Source: Fasciola hepatica
Lineage: Eukaryota > Platyhelminthes > Trematoda > Plagiorchiida > Fasciolidae
Direction of reading: 5' to 3'
Length of the DNA stretch: 64,000 bases
Assembly (NCBI GenBank): GCA_948099385.1
Contig: CANUEZ040000140.1
Location: 62,001-126,000 of the forward strand
Under the pieces are notes generated by a model that saw only the letters and a program-made list of their open reading frames with translations, was not told where the DNA came from and made no database searches. Made by a program: the position numbers and the translations under genes. Below, one piece after another: positions 53,400 through 64,000 of this stretch; positions within the stretch are counted from its first letter, which is position 1; the number at the start of each line of letters is the position of its first letter.

Positions 53400-56300
53400 A
53401 TGATCAATCATTTTATATACAAATCTAATCTCCCACTACTCAATTGCAAATAGTAACGAAGCTGTGTAGGTTGTTCATAAGGGAATGCGTTGATTGTACT
53501 CAGGCCCCTTCATAGAAGAGATCCATGATAGGAGTGGATCGGTGTGTGGGTTGTGCTGGTTGTTCCCGTTCAAAAGAAGCCAGTGACGGAACGGTGCTAT
53601 ATCATGTAGTGTAGATGTTGAAAAATGCAATGACAACCAGTACGTGATAGGCTTGCGGTTATGGTGTTTGATTGACAATCGTGTAGGCGGAAATCGAGTC
53701 TCCGTAGTGCTCTCTCGATGTGCATTGCTCATGATTCCCAACAAGGATAAAACAGCTGTACACCGCTTCCATGCTTTTCAATGGTGAGTTGAGCGTTCAA
53801 GCTGCATGATCAATCATATTATATACAAATCTAATCTCCCACTACTCAGTTGCAAATAGTAATGAAGCTGTGTAGGTTGTTCATAAGGGAATGCGTTGGT
53901 TGTACTTAGGCCCATACAGGGAAGTGATCCATGATAGGAGTGGATCGGTGTGTGGGTTGTGCTGGTTGTTACCGTTCAAAAGAAGCCAGTGATGAAACGG
54001 TGCTATATCATGTAGTGTACATGTTGAACAATGCCATGAAATGCAGCCCTTGATAGGGTTTCTTTTGAGGTGTTCGTAAGAACGTCGTTCATGCCGAAAT
54101 TAAGTCCCGCATTAATCATTTGATACGCAATGCTCATGATTCCCAACAAGGATGAAACAGCTGTACACTGCTTCCATGCGTTTCATTGGTGAGTTGAGCG
54201 TTCAAGCTGCATGATCAATCATATTATATACAAATCTAATCTCCCACTACTCAGTTGCAAATGGTAACCAAGCTGTGTAGGTTGTTCATAAGGGAATGCG
54301 TTGGTTGTACTTAGGCCCGTACAGAGAAGTCATCCTTCATAGGAGTGGATCGGTGTGTGGGTTGTGCTGGTTGTTACTGTTCAAAAGAAAATACTGATGG
54401 AACGGTGCTATATGATGTAGTGTAGATGTTGAAAAATGCGATGAGATCCAGCCTTTGATAAGCTGGCGTTTATGGTGTTCGATGGACTTTCCTTCACCCT
54501 GAAATCGAGTCCTATTGGGGCTCTTTCGATGTTCAAGTCCCTTCAATCTCAACAAGGATGAAACAGCTGTACACTGCTTCCATGCTTTTCAATGGTGAGT
54601 TGAGCGTTCAAGCTGCATGATCAATCATATTATATACAAATCTAATCTCCCACTTCTCAATTGCAAATAGTAACCAAGCTGTGTAGGTTGTTCATAAGGG
54701 AATGCGTTGCTTTTACCTAGGCCAATTCATAGAAATGGTTCATTATAGGAGTAGATCATTGTGTGGGTTGTGCTGGTTGTTACCGTTCAAAAGAAGCCAG
54801 TGATGGAACGGTGCTAAATCATGTAGTGTAGATGTTGAAAAATGCAATGAGATCCAGCCCTCGATAGGCTGGCGTTTGAGGTGTTCGATTGACAATCGTG
54901 TAGGCGGAAAGCGAGTCTCCGTAGTGCTCTCTCGATGTGCATTGCTCATGATTCCCAACAAGGATAAAACAGCTGTACACCGCTTCCATGCTTTTCAATG
55001 GTGAGTTGAGCGTTCAAGCTGCATGATCAATCATTTTATATACAAATCTAATCTCCCACTACTCAATTGCAAATAGTAACGAAGCTGTGTAGGTTGTTCA
55101 TAAGGGAATGCGTTGATTGTACTCAGGCCCCTTCATAGAAGAGATCCATGATAGGAGTGGATCGGTGTGTGGGTTGTGCTGGTTGTTCCCGTTCAAAAGA
55201 AGCCAGTGACGGAACGGTGCTATATCATGTAGTGTAGATGTTGAAAAATGCAATGACAACCAGTACGTGATAGGCTTGCGGTTATGGTGTTTGATTGACA
55301 ATCGTGTAGGCGGAAATCGAGTCTCCGTAGTGCTCTCTCGATGTGCATTGCTCATGATTCCCAACAAGGATAAAACAGCTGTACACCGCTTCCATGCTTT
55401 TCAATGGTGAGTTGAGCGTTCAAGCTGCATGATCAATCATTTTATATACAAATCTAATCTCCCACTACTCAGTTGCAAATAGTAATGAAGCTGTGTAGGT
55501 TGTTCATAAGGGAATGCGTTGGTTGTACTTAGGCCCATACAGGGAAGTGATCCATGATAGGAGTGGATCGGTGTGTGGGTTGTGCTGGTTGTTACCGTTC
55601 AAAAGAAGCCAGTGATGAAACGGTGCTATATCATGTAGTGTACATGTTGAACAATGCCATGAAATGCAGCCCTTGATAGGGTTTCTTTTGAGGTGTTCGT
55701 AAGAACGTCGTTCATGCCGAAATGAAGTCCCGCATTAATCATTTGATACGCAATGCTCATGATTCCCAACAAGGATGAAACAGCTGTACACTGCTTCCAT
55801 GCGTTTCATTGGTGAGTTGAGCGTTCAAGCTGCATGATCAATCATATTATATACAAATCTAATCTCCCACTACTCAGTTGCAAATGGTAACCAAGCTGTG
55901 TAGGTTGTTCATAAGGGAATGCGTTGGTTGTACTTAGGCCCGTACAGAGAAGTCATCCTTCATTGGAGTCGATCGGTGTGTGGGTTGTGCTGGTTGTTAC
56001 TGTTCAAAAGAAAATACTGATGGAACGGTGCTATATGATGTAGTGTAGATGTTGAAAAATGCGATGAGATCCAGCCTTTGATAAGCTGGCGTTTATGGTG
56101 TTCGATGGACTTTCCTTCACCCTGAAATCGAGTCCTATTGGGGCTCTTTCGATGTTCAAGTCCCTTCAATCTCAACAAGGATGAAACAGCTGTACACTGC
56201 TTCCATGCTTTTCAATGGTGAGTTGAGCGTTCAAGCTGCATGATCAATCATATTATATACAAATCTAATCTCCCACTTCTCAATTGCAAATAGTAACCAA

Positions 56301-56650
56301 GCTGTGTAGGTTGTTCATAAGGGAATGCGTTGCTTTTACCTAGGCCAATTCATAGAAATGGTTCATTATAGGAGTAGATCATTGTGTGGGTTGTGCTGGT
56401 TGTTACCGTTCAAAAGAAGCCAGTGATGGAACGGTGCTAAATCATGTAGTGTAGATGTTGAAAAATGCAATGAGATCCAGCCCTCGATAGGCTGGCGTTT
56501 GAGGTGTTCGATTGACAATCGTGTAGGCGGAAAGCGAGTCTCCGTAGTGCTCTCTCGATGTGCATTGCTCATGATTCCCAACAAGGATAAAACAGCTGTA
56601 CACCGCTTCCATGCTTTTCAATGGTGAGTTGAGCGTTCAAGCTGCATGAT
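53400..56650. repeat. Higher-order repeat, 1,623-bp (four-monomer) period, two copies
   Basis: The private marker ATCATTTTATATAC occurs at about 53,407, 55,030 and 56,653, each 1,623 bp apart. The four monomers in between match one by one, including the odd unit with TTCAATCTCAACAAGGATG. The near-identity marks this as among the youngest changes in the array. Confidence 0.92.
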
Positions 56651-57340
56651 CAATCATTTTATATACAAATCTAATCTCCCACTACTCAATTGCAAATAGT
56701 AACGAAGCTGTGTAGGTTGTTCATAAGGGAATGCGTTGGTTGTACTTAGGCCCATACAGGGAAGTGATCCATGATAGGAGTGGATCGGTATGTGGGTTGT
56801 GCTGGTTGTTACCGTTCAAAAGAAGCCAGTGACGGAACGGTGCTATATCATGTAGTGTAGATGTTGAAAAATGCGATGAAAGGCAGCCCTTGATAGGCTG
56901 GCGTTTGAGGTGTTCGATTGACAATCGTGTAGGCGGAAAGCGAGTCTCCGTAGTGCTCTCTCGATGTGCATTGCTCATGATTCCCAACAAGGATGAAACA
57001 GCTGTACACTGCTTCCATGCTTTTCAATGGTGAGTTGAGCGTTCAAGCTGCATGATCAATCATATTATATACAAATCTTATCTCGTACAACTCAATTTGC
57101 AAATAGTAACGAAGCTGTGTAGGTTGTTCATAAGGGAATGCGTTGGTTGTACTTAGGCCCCTACGGAGAAGTCATCCTTCATAAGAGTCGATCGGTTTGT
57201 GAGAATCGGGTTGTTACCGTTCAAAAGAAGCCAGTGACGGAACGGTGCTATATCATGTAGTGTAGATGTTGAACAAATGGTTGAGAGCCAACCCGGATTG
57301 CCTTGTGTTTGACGTGTTCGATTCACAATCGTTCACCCTT

Positions 57341-57351
57341 CGTTCGAGTCC
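57341..57351 (+). promoter_or_regulatory. B-box-like motif in the last array monomer
   Basis: CGTTCGAGTCC is the same as in the left-arm units at 36.6-38.3 kb. It is absent from most right-arm units, where the block has drifted to forms such as AAATGGAGTCC or AAAGCGAGTCT. Confidence 0.5.
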
Positions 57352-57384
57352 CCGTGGGGGCTCGGTGGATGTACACTTCTGATT

Positions 57385-58008
57385 TTCCTCATCAATGGCC
57401 ACTATTTGACCATCGAAATGAAACTCTTAAACATTAGTGATTCCCAACTAAATAAGTTCGTTTTGGTCAACATTTTACATGCCATCGTCTTAGATATCGC
57501 ATATCACCATCTTTCCTACCGCGTTTCGTGAACAAATCTGTACGGCTTGAAGTTTTGACCCCATTTGAATATCGGTGGCCAATTTTTCCGCACGTTTTCA
57601 CAGATTCCGATATTGGTCATCCATAAGAGCTGCTACGCACAAACGGGATTTCGTCGGAGATCCTCATGACAAATGTTGCACGACGACATTCTCTTTATCC
57701 TTTGTTTTGCAAACCCTGATATCAGACTTTTCAGAGTACTTAAAACACAACTTGCCTGAGTGGAATAAAACTGAATGAGTTGACTGGATGAAAGCAGTTC
57801 TGCTTGAGTGAACACAAAAGCATTGCTTGTTTTGATAACCGATTGCACTGATAATGCTGTGTCACCGTTCCAAGCCAATCGTCGATGTTGGCTACAGAAT
57901 GAAGCTTTTGACCTATCACAGTAAGCTTCTAAATTTCATATCTTGAGCATCGAACGCTCGCAGTACCATCATTTTTCGAAATGAAACGTACTGATATGTA
58001 TTAGCCAA
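57385..58008. other. Unique sequence at the right edge of the array, no recognised gene
   Basis: Short frames on both strands without family motifs. It may contain the decayed 3' end of the Penelope-like copy. Confidence 0.4.
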
Positions 58009-58030
58009 TATATGTATACATATATGTATA
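58009..58030. repeat. Short TATATG/TACATA tract
   Basis: Alternating purine-pyrimidine run of about 22 bases, partly palindromic. Confidence 0.6.
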
Positions 58031-58249
58031 TTTCTCATCCAGCTTTTCATTTATTGGCCAATCTCTTACATTTTCGTGTAACCATATCCTCTCTTATTAC
58101 ACTGAGTAGACAGGGATTTATTTTGATTCAGGTGTTCACACGAACAACTGAACTTCGCTGCCATGCTCCCGTAGGAATGAAGTGCAGTTTATTCGCACTC
58201 CATTTCTTGAGTCAATTAGCTTTCCTGCGCATTAGGAGCCTGCGAATTT

Positions 58250-58980
58250 GGTCCACTTTAATTTGTCTTAATGATCGTTGGAAAAAGCAAGACCTCCGAA
58301 AATTCCCTTGCGTGTCTCGTAGTTGCTTTGTCCAGAACATGAACCTCATCTATATTGAACGCGTGCCCTACGTGATCCTCGTGAACGGGCATTAGGGAGA
58401 ACTGAGCATGTCTTCTTGTAGCTAGTTCCGTTTCACCCATTCGTGTTGCAGCCTTTCTCCCAATTTGATCGACGTACCATTTGTTACGTTCCTTGCAGTC
58501 CACATTCCTTTTTTCTTTGATCTCGAATTGCCCTTTCGGTCTTGATGCTTTTTCCTCGGCATTTTTATCAGCTTGTGTGCAAATGTGGCACTTTGCAACT
58601 AGAGGTGTCTTGCACTTGTTTTCTGATGTATGCCAATGCCACCCTTCTGTTAGATTGTGTTCCCTGGCCGGTTTCAGTTTTGGTTTCGAATGAGGTTCTC
58701 CGCTTGGATATTACTGAGTATCCGTTCCGTTGAAACAGCATGAAGATTTAGTTCTGTTCGTTCTGTTCTACTGGTTTTGTGTTGCTGCTGTGTTTTACCT
58801 CTGTTAAACAGGGTCATTATGCAAGAGCTCTTGTGGTTGATTGGATGATCACTGCACAAACTCAATATTTGTTCCGTATGTTTTGTTCTCGGTAATAAGT
58901 TATCTTCAGTTGGCCGTGGGTTGTTCATCTTATCAGCACATTCAGACTCATCCATTCTGTAAACCATCAACTTTTCCTCG
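58250..58980 (-). mobile_element. Penelope-like element relic (RT end plus GIY-YIG endonuclease)
   Basis: Read from high to low coordinates: LMVYRMDE, then HTEQILSLCSDHPINHK near 58,885-58,835. The second matches the HTDRFLDFxSxHPxxHK block at the end of Penelope RTs. ERILSNIQAE follows near 58,710. The GIY-YIG-like strand WYVDQIGRKAATRM lies near 58,480-58,440. FSLMPVHEDHVGHAFN and KATTRHAREF lie near 58,410-58,295. The Y-V-x-Q-I-G-R block replaces the usual YIGQTGR. Frame changes show it is dead. Trematode genomes are known to hold such elements, and these elements elsewhere carry hammerheads in their terminal repeats. Confidence 0.8.
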
Positions 58981-60839
58981 AAGCAGTCTAGTTTTTCCTA
59001 AACGCATCAATTTTGGATTATCGAATATTTTATTATCATTGAAGTGCACGTGTTGGCGCTGGAGAAGAAAGATTTAATCCTAAAGAACAGATATAAATTA
59101 TCTGTGCGACAAGTTGGTGCCATAATGTGGGTTCTCAACCATCCCAATCGCTACAGCTAAGCTTGCCGAAAATTGATAACGAAACAAGGGCAAAGGCCTA
59201 AGCGCACGCTGATAAATTCACCATAACTGATGTATACACGATTGTCACCCAAAACGCCAAATTTACCTATCAGAATTCCATGAGAACGATAGACAGAAGC
59301 TAGAACTAACACCAACATTCCAGGGTATTGTAAATAAGGCTATTCGTGTGCACACATCGATTCACGTGATGAGATTTATGGCAAACTTCTCACGGATTAT
59401 CAGTTTGACTGATTATTACACTGATTACAACGACTACTCGCTCTCTGATAATCTGCGGTAAAACTGGTGTGTAAATGTCTCACATTTTCAACTCGCAAAT
59501 CTAGTGATCAACAGATATTTTTAAAGCTAAAAACGTTTAACTGTAATGATTCGTTGGTAATGTCCTGTTGTCAGTATTTCTTTCCATGGTAAACTCGTCA
59601 TTGAGAGTTATTTCTACCGCATGTAGAAAGGGGCGCAGACAGGTTATCCAAATAGAATATGTAAACTTAAATGTTTTTCACGTTTGTTTTACTTCAACAC
59701 TGGTCACTACCAAGCAATGAGAACACTGCGTTTCACACCTCAATTACAAAGTATGACACTTATCTACCGAGACATTTAGATGTTTCGCGGCTTGGATTTA
59801 TGGGAAGCGTTTTACGCAGTGCATCCCGATGAATTAGAATTTCGATAACAAACTCAAGTGGTCAAAGTTTTGGCAAAACCACCATCCAAAAAAGTGATTA
59901 CGGTTGTCACTCGTTCAATCAAATCCGTCCAACAAATTCCTCCCGAGGCTTCAAGGCAATGGTCTCACTAGGGTACAGAACAATATTTCTAAAAATGGGT
60001 GGGGTACCAGTAAAAGAGCTTGTCGAAATATGTACTGGCAAGATAACTTTTGATTCTAGATCACTGAGTTCTAGAAAAATTGATGGCATTATTAAAGTGA
60101 TTTAAATACTGGAAACGAGGCGTTTCAATGCTTGTACCATTTCCACAAATAACTGTCCGAGTATTCATTTGACCTCTTTATTCCAGTCAACGAATGAAAG
60201 CAGTAAATTTCATTTCATGCAATGAAAAATCAACTTCAGCTAACTGAAGTTGACTGGTGACTGAAAAATTTGTTTCATAAATGATTCAAAACATGGGCGT
60301 TTTTACGCTCATCTCATGTGCAAATAGCCCAGAACGAAATGTGCATCCACTGTGAGTGTGGATTTATAATAATGGATGGTTTTTGCAAGATTAAACCATA
60401 AGCGTGGTAGCGATATACGCTGTGTAAATGAATGACATACGGCCCATCAGATACTACGCAAGTCACTCTTCAACTCGGGCTTTCTTTGAAAGGCGCACCT
60501 ATAATGTCCCTGATGACCCCTTTATTCCCGGTGAACATATTCACTGACGAACCACTCGATTAGACCATGGGACATCTAGATGATCTTTTCGTGATTAAAA
60601 ATGGCACCTTTGGATGTATTTTATTCCGATTCAGGTGTCGTTCACCGTTTTCTCCAGCAAACAATGCAACACAACTTTTCTCACTGAAGTTCAGAAAATG
60701 TGAATATCTAACTACTGTTACCGCTCCCAGTAGCGATATTAGATATTCGAAGTTCCCGGGGTGCACTCAGTCCTGAAAGACTCACCTACTCGGTGACTGA
60801 CGTAATAGATGATGTACAGCGAGCATCGTATCGGTCGTA
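58981..60839. other. Intergenic stretch, no recognised gene
   Basis: No motif could be placed. The first part may hold the decayed RT core of the Penelope-like copy. Confidence 0.4.
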
Positions 60840-62350
60840 CTTTAACGTGCTTCCCTGAAATTGCGTTTGGAATAGTAAGGAAGAGAGAGCGAGAATACAC
60901 GACTTGATGACAATTTGTCGCGACAATTCCTAAACTCCCGAAATAGCAAATACAGATGGCATGGAATCAAGCTTCTCTGCGATAAGACGGAGAACTCCCC
61001 AAAGGTGAGTGAAGACGTAAACCGTCTCAATGTCCAATTTCAAGTGGTATCAACCATAGAAGTTCTCAAGTTACTCAAATCAACACAGGTAACCAGGTCA
61101 ACTGGTTCAGATGGTCTTCCAACGAAGCTGCTCACATATGGAGCTGATTCTCTATGTGGTCTGATGACTTCTGTCATTAAGAGTTCACTGGAATCACATC
61201 CCATTCCCGATGTTTGGCGTCATTCTGCAATTATTCCCATACCAAAGAAATCCCAGAGCCGGAAGGAACCCAAAATGTATCAACCAACAGCTCCATCTTC
61301 GTCAGCTTTGAAACTTGCAAAACAAGTTGTTCTGCGTCATCTTCAATCCACTGTGAGAAGTCCAGCCGATGAGTTAAAATTTGCGTGCAAATTCAAGCGC
61401 TCAGCATTTGGTGCATTAGTTTCCTTTGTACACCATATAGCCAAATCCCTCAATGATTCCAGCTAGTCAGTTAGATGTGCTTTCCTAGACTACACGTGGA
61501 CCTTTGACAGTGTATCACACTCGCTTCTTATCAAAACACTAGAATCACTTGGCTGCTCCGCATACGTACTAAGATGGTTGAAGGACTTTTTCGCTGGGAG
61601 AATACAAAGCACCAAAGTAGGCAGAAATGTCTCCCGGTGTACTTCAAGGCGATGTTCTTATTCCATATTTGTTTCCAACATTCAGTAGTGATTTACCTGT
61701 CTTCCACCCAGTCCGCATCTTTAAATTTGCTGATGACGTTAGCTTGGCTAGGTCTGTCTCAAATAAATCATACTTCGACAAATTCATAGGAAAGCTTTCA
61801 CATATTAAAAGCTTTCCTATTCAATCTGGTCTTCTGTTAAACAAAATTAAGTGTCAAGGGTGATTTTCTTCCATCACGGGTTCTCGATTTATTGAAGACA
61901 CTTTTACCATTAATTCTATTCCCCTCGCATGTACGAACCACGTTAAATTTCTTGGTGTTACGCTGGAGCATAATCTGCATCGGTCTTTGCATGTTGAAAT
62001 AACAGTAGGAAAACTGCGCCGCTTGTATTATCGAACAAGAAAAATACGGCAATTTAGTGCCCGCAGTCTGTTATTTCCCTTGTCGTACGACAATGTATAT
62101 TGCTTATCATTCCTTATTGTTCCCTTGTCATTTTCCCAGGATTACTAACAAAGTACTTCGTCAATCTTCGCAGACGCTTGATCATCATTAGTCTTGTTTC
62201 TGGTATAGCCTTAATTCTTGGAGCTATGCATTAGCCACATAGCAGCATCCTTTGCTTTTGGACAGAAAATCCTCTATGATACTTCGCACCCATTGTATTT
62301 TGAATTTACTCCTTGTCAGTGTCCTACGCTAACACTGGAACGACGAGAGA
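60840..62350 (+). mobile_element. CR1-clade LINE reverse transcriptase relic
   Basis: The longest intact part (60,915-61,466) includes VEVLKLLKSTQ-like TIEVLKLLKSTQV, TGSDGLPTKLL and WRHSAIIPIPKK, the RT entry region. Motif A follows in another frame as FLDYTWTFDSVSHSLL (about 61,480-61,530). SPGVLQGDVL lies near 61,628 (family: SGVPQGSVL) and the catalytic FADD at 61,727-61,738. Downstream are FLGVTLEHNL, KLRRLYYRTRKIR and a tail (KILYDTSHPL) to about 62,330. The last block is typical of the C-terminal end of CR1 elements. One stop and several frameshifts separate the pieces. It is better preserved than the copy at 24.5 kb. Confidence 0.88.
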
Positions 62351-63021
62351 AAAGAACACTGACACGACTCCGGAATTGAGAGACCCAAAAAACCGATCCA
62401 ACTGCATCCAAAATCCAATAATGTGGCCCTTTCAAAGATACGAAAGTCAATTGGGGCAAAATGGAGTGCAAGTGTGAAACACCAATTTGGACCCACCGCA
62501 TAATTGCTAAAAAAATCTTTCGGCACTTTTCATTAATTTATGTTACCTACTAGTATTCAAACAATGAAATAATTCGAAAACTTAATAGTTCTTTACTCAG
62601 AATAATAAACTAGTATCATGAAATATCAAGAGATCGCGTGCATGGGGTTACACGTGATGTTGCTGCATCTATAGAACAGTCTTGGAAGTGGTGAGAACGT
62701 TATCCGTTGTGAGATTGCCGAATTTGTACTACAAACGGTCCATCAATCCTAAAATAATGTTTTTACCGGGAGATCAACCACAAATTCGCTCCTTACGAAA
62801 TGCTTCCAGATATGGCTGCATGGTGTAAACATAACTTTGTATCTACAAGCACCCACAATACGACTACATATTTACCTGGCCTATTTGGCAGGTGTGTTAT
62901 TAGTTTGCTCCTGTGATTTGCCGAATATGTGATGCTTGCTAGATCAAATCTGTCACGGTTTATTACTCACTGAAACAGATGAGATCCACTTTGCATTCTG
63001 TAGGGAAAAACCAATCAGATT

Positions 63022-63024
<3 letters not shown>
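62351..63024. other. No recognised feature
   Basis: Sequence between the LINE relic and the (TA)n tract; short frames only. Confidence 0.4.

Positions 63025-63091
<67 letters not shown>
63025..63091. repeat. (TA)n microsatellite, about 33 repeats
   Basis: Uninterrupted TA dinucleotide run. Confidence 0.97.
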
Positions 63092-63092
<1 letters not shown>

Positions 63093-64000
63093 TCAGCGCA
63101 CTTTATAATCCAGAGGAAGCCTCAAGATCGTTCATCGGTAACGAGAGTCTTATACATTTTCCTGTGAAATTTTACAGTTATCTGTAACACTGGCAATTCC
63201 CTTGGATCTATGCTATATGCGTCTTTGATTAATCATCTTGTCCACCTAAACTTCGTCACTATTCAACTCGGAATTTTTTAGAAAGACGATCCTAAAATAA
63301 TGCCGCTGCCATCAATGTTTACGCCTGGTATTCCCATGTTGGCTTTATTTTCAACCGCGTCTTGTGGTGATCACTTTTCCTCCGGTTTCTCGATATTGAC
63401 CCTCCAGATATCCAGTCGGTGCGCCCTCGCATCCATTTCTACACGTCACGACTCCTTTTTCGATCTTTCTTTCATACTAATCAACTGTACACCAAATTCC
63501 GTAGATCGATATGGTCCATTCTCGTCTACCGGATTCGTTGCAGTCAATTTTCGGCACCCCATAATGCACATTGTGTATTATTCTAGCCTCACCTTCATGT
63601 TTCATGCTTTGACATCCGCCACCCGTTGCTTCATCGTTTCTTGTATACACTGCACCTTTAGCATCCTTTAAAATCGCTTTTACCAGAATTCGCACGCTTG
63701 GCTAGATATGCACAAAGTCTTTTCCTGACTTCGGAACAGATTTAAAACTGCCGTGCTAGCCATCTCTACTTCAGTTCACTCAAACACTGCCCAGCCTCAT
63801 TGTACTATCACTGCAATTGAGTGAATCTGACATTTCAAATTTGTGTAAACCTTGCACTGATGTGTATTGCATCATCATCACTATCAGCATCGAGTTATCC
63901 TAACCGTTAGTTCTATCTTAGCTTGTAAATTTCGGTTTCACCATGGATGAATAACTCGACTAAACAAATCGACGACAATTAGTTACTTGTTTACAAGTTA
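63092..64000. other. No recognised gene
   Basis: A 123-codon frame (63,300-63,671, +) and an opposing 72-codon frame (63,477-63,695, -) overlap here. The minus-strand frame reads smoothly beyond its limits in places, which hints at transposon debris, but I cannot name it. Confidence 0.35.

Larger units (their letters stand above)
39120..57384 (+). repeat. 406-bp hammerhead repeat array, right arm (ribozyme strand plus)
   Basis: About 45 monomers in the reverse complement orientation of the left arm, mostly exactly 406 bp apart. Units between about 40.4 and 57.0 kb are well homogenised in the conserved half; the tRNA-like block falls into several subfamilies. The first unit after the junction has lost most of its ribozyme. 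The last unit keeps a good B box (57,341-57,351) and ends inside the ribozyme core at CTGAT near 57,380. Repeated antisense frames of 72-101 codons are a by-product of the repetition and are not annotated as genes. Confidence 0.97.

Noticed and set aside
40919..56990. Series of 72-101-codon minus-strand frames with a common MLGIMSNAHRES-type start
   Set aside because: They follow the monomer period and lie antisense to the ribozyme strand. Their lengths and ends vary with each indel, the variable block changes without codon pattern, and the left arm has the same frames only sporadically. They are products of repetition, not genes.
29310..57384. CRISPR-like array of constant and variable segments
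   Set aside because: The constant part is about 280 bp and the variable part about 120 bp and tRNA-like; the context is eukaryotic and there are no cas-type genes.
58012..58395. 127-codon plus-strand frame
   Set aside because: Its second half is antisense to the GIY-YIG domain of the Penelope-like relic, and it has no motif of its own.

Overview
The window looks like a nuclear contig of a digenean fluke (parasitic flatworm). The evidence is decayed RTE, CR1, Ty3/gypsy, Penelope-like and Tc1/mariner copies of the type common in trematodes, a split legumain (haemoglobinase-type C13 peptidase) gene, and repeats that resemble the hammerhead-ribozyme-bearing Sm-alpha repeats known from schistosomes. 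The species cannot be fixed from the sequence. There are no bacterial operons, rRNA genes or convincing canonical tRNA genes.

Layout. 1-18 kb is gene-poor and full of fossil transposons: an RTE LINE (5.19-7.33 kb, +), a CR1 endonuclease piece (11.05-11.56 kb, -), an eight-copy 138-bp tandem repeat (12.18-13.29 kb), a Ty3/gypsy pol (13.87-15.70 kb, -) and a Tc1/mariner transposase relic (16.33-16.79 kb, -). 18.03-23.05 kb (+) holds eight exons encoding the C-terminal two thirds of a legumain. The phases agree across all seven introns, and a poly(A) signal follows the stop codon. One exon has an in-frame TAA and one acceptor reads AC instead of AG, so it is probably a pseudogene. A solitary tRNA-derived repeat with an intact hammerhead core lies in its sixth intron (22.39-22.57 kb). 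A CR1 relic follows at 24.5-25.7 kb.

29.3-57.4 kb is one huge array of about 70 monomers of about 406 bp. About 24 monomers lie in one orientation (29.31-39.12 kb) and about 45 in the opposite orientation (39.12-57.38 kb), meeting at about 39.12 kb. Each full monomer contains, on the strand pointing away from that junction, a tRNA-like region (A/B boxes, legible only in some units) followed directly by a type I hammerhead ribozyme motif. Most monomers carry a lesion in the ribozyme core. The units next to the junction carry a different lesion, and the solo copy in the legumain intron has neither. Higher-order repeats of 2,364, about 2,030 and 1,623 bp show repeated segmental amplification.

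The right flank holds a Penelope-like GIY-YIG/RT relic (58.25-58.98 kb, -), a CR1 reverse transcriptase relic (60.84-62.35 kb, +) and a long (TA)n tract. The most notable content is the head-to-head hammerhead array together with the solo ribozyme copy that matches it.
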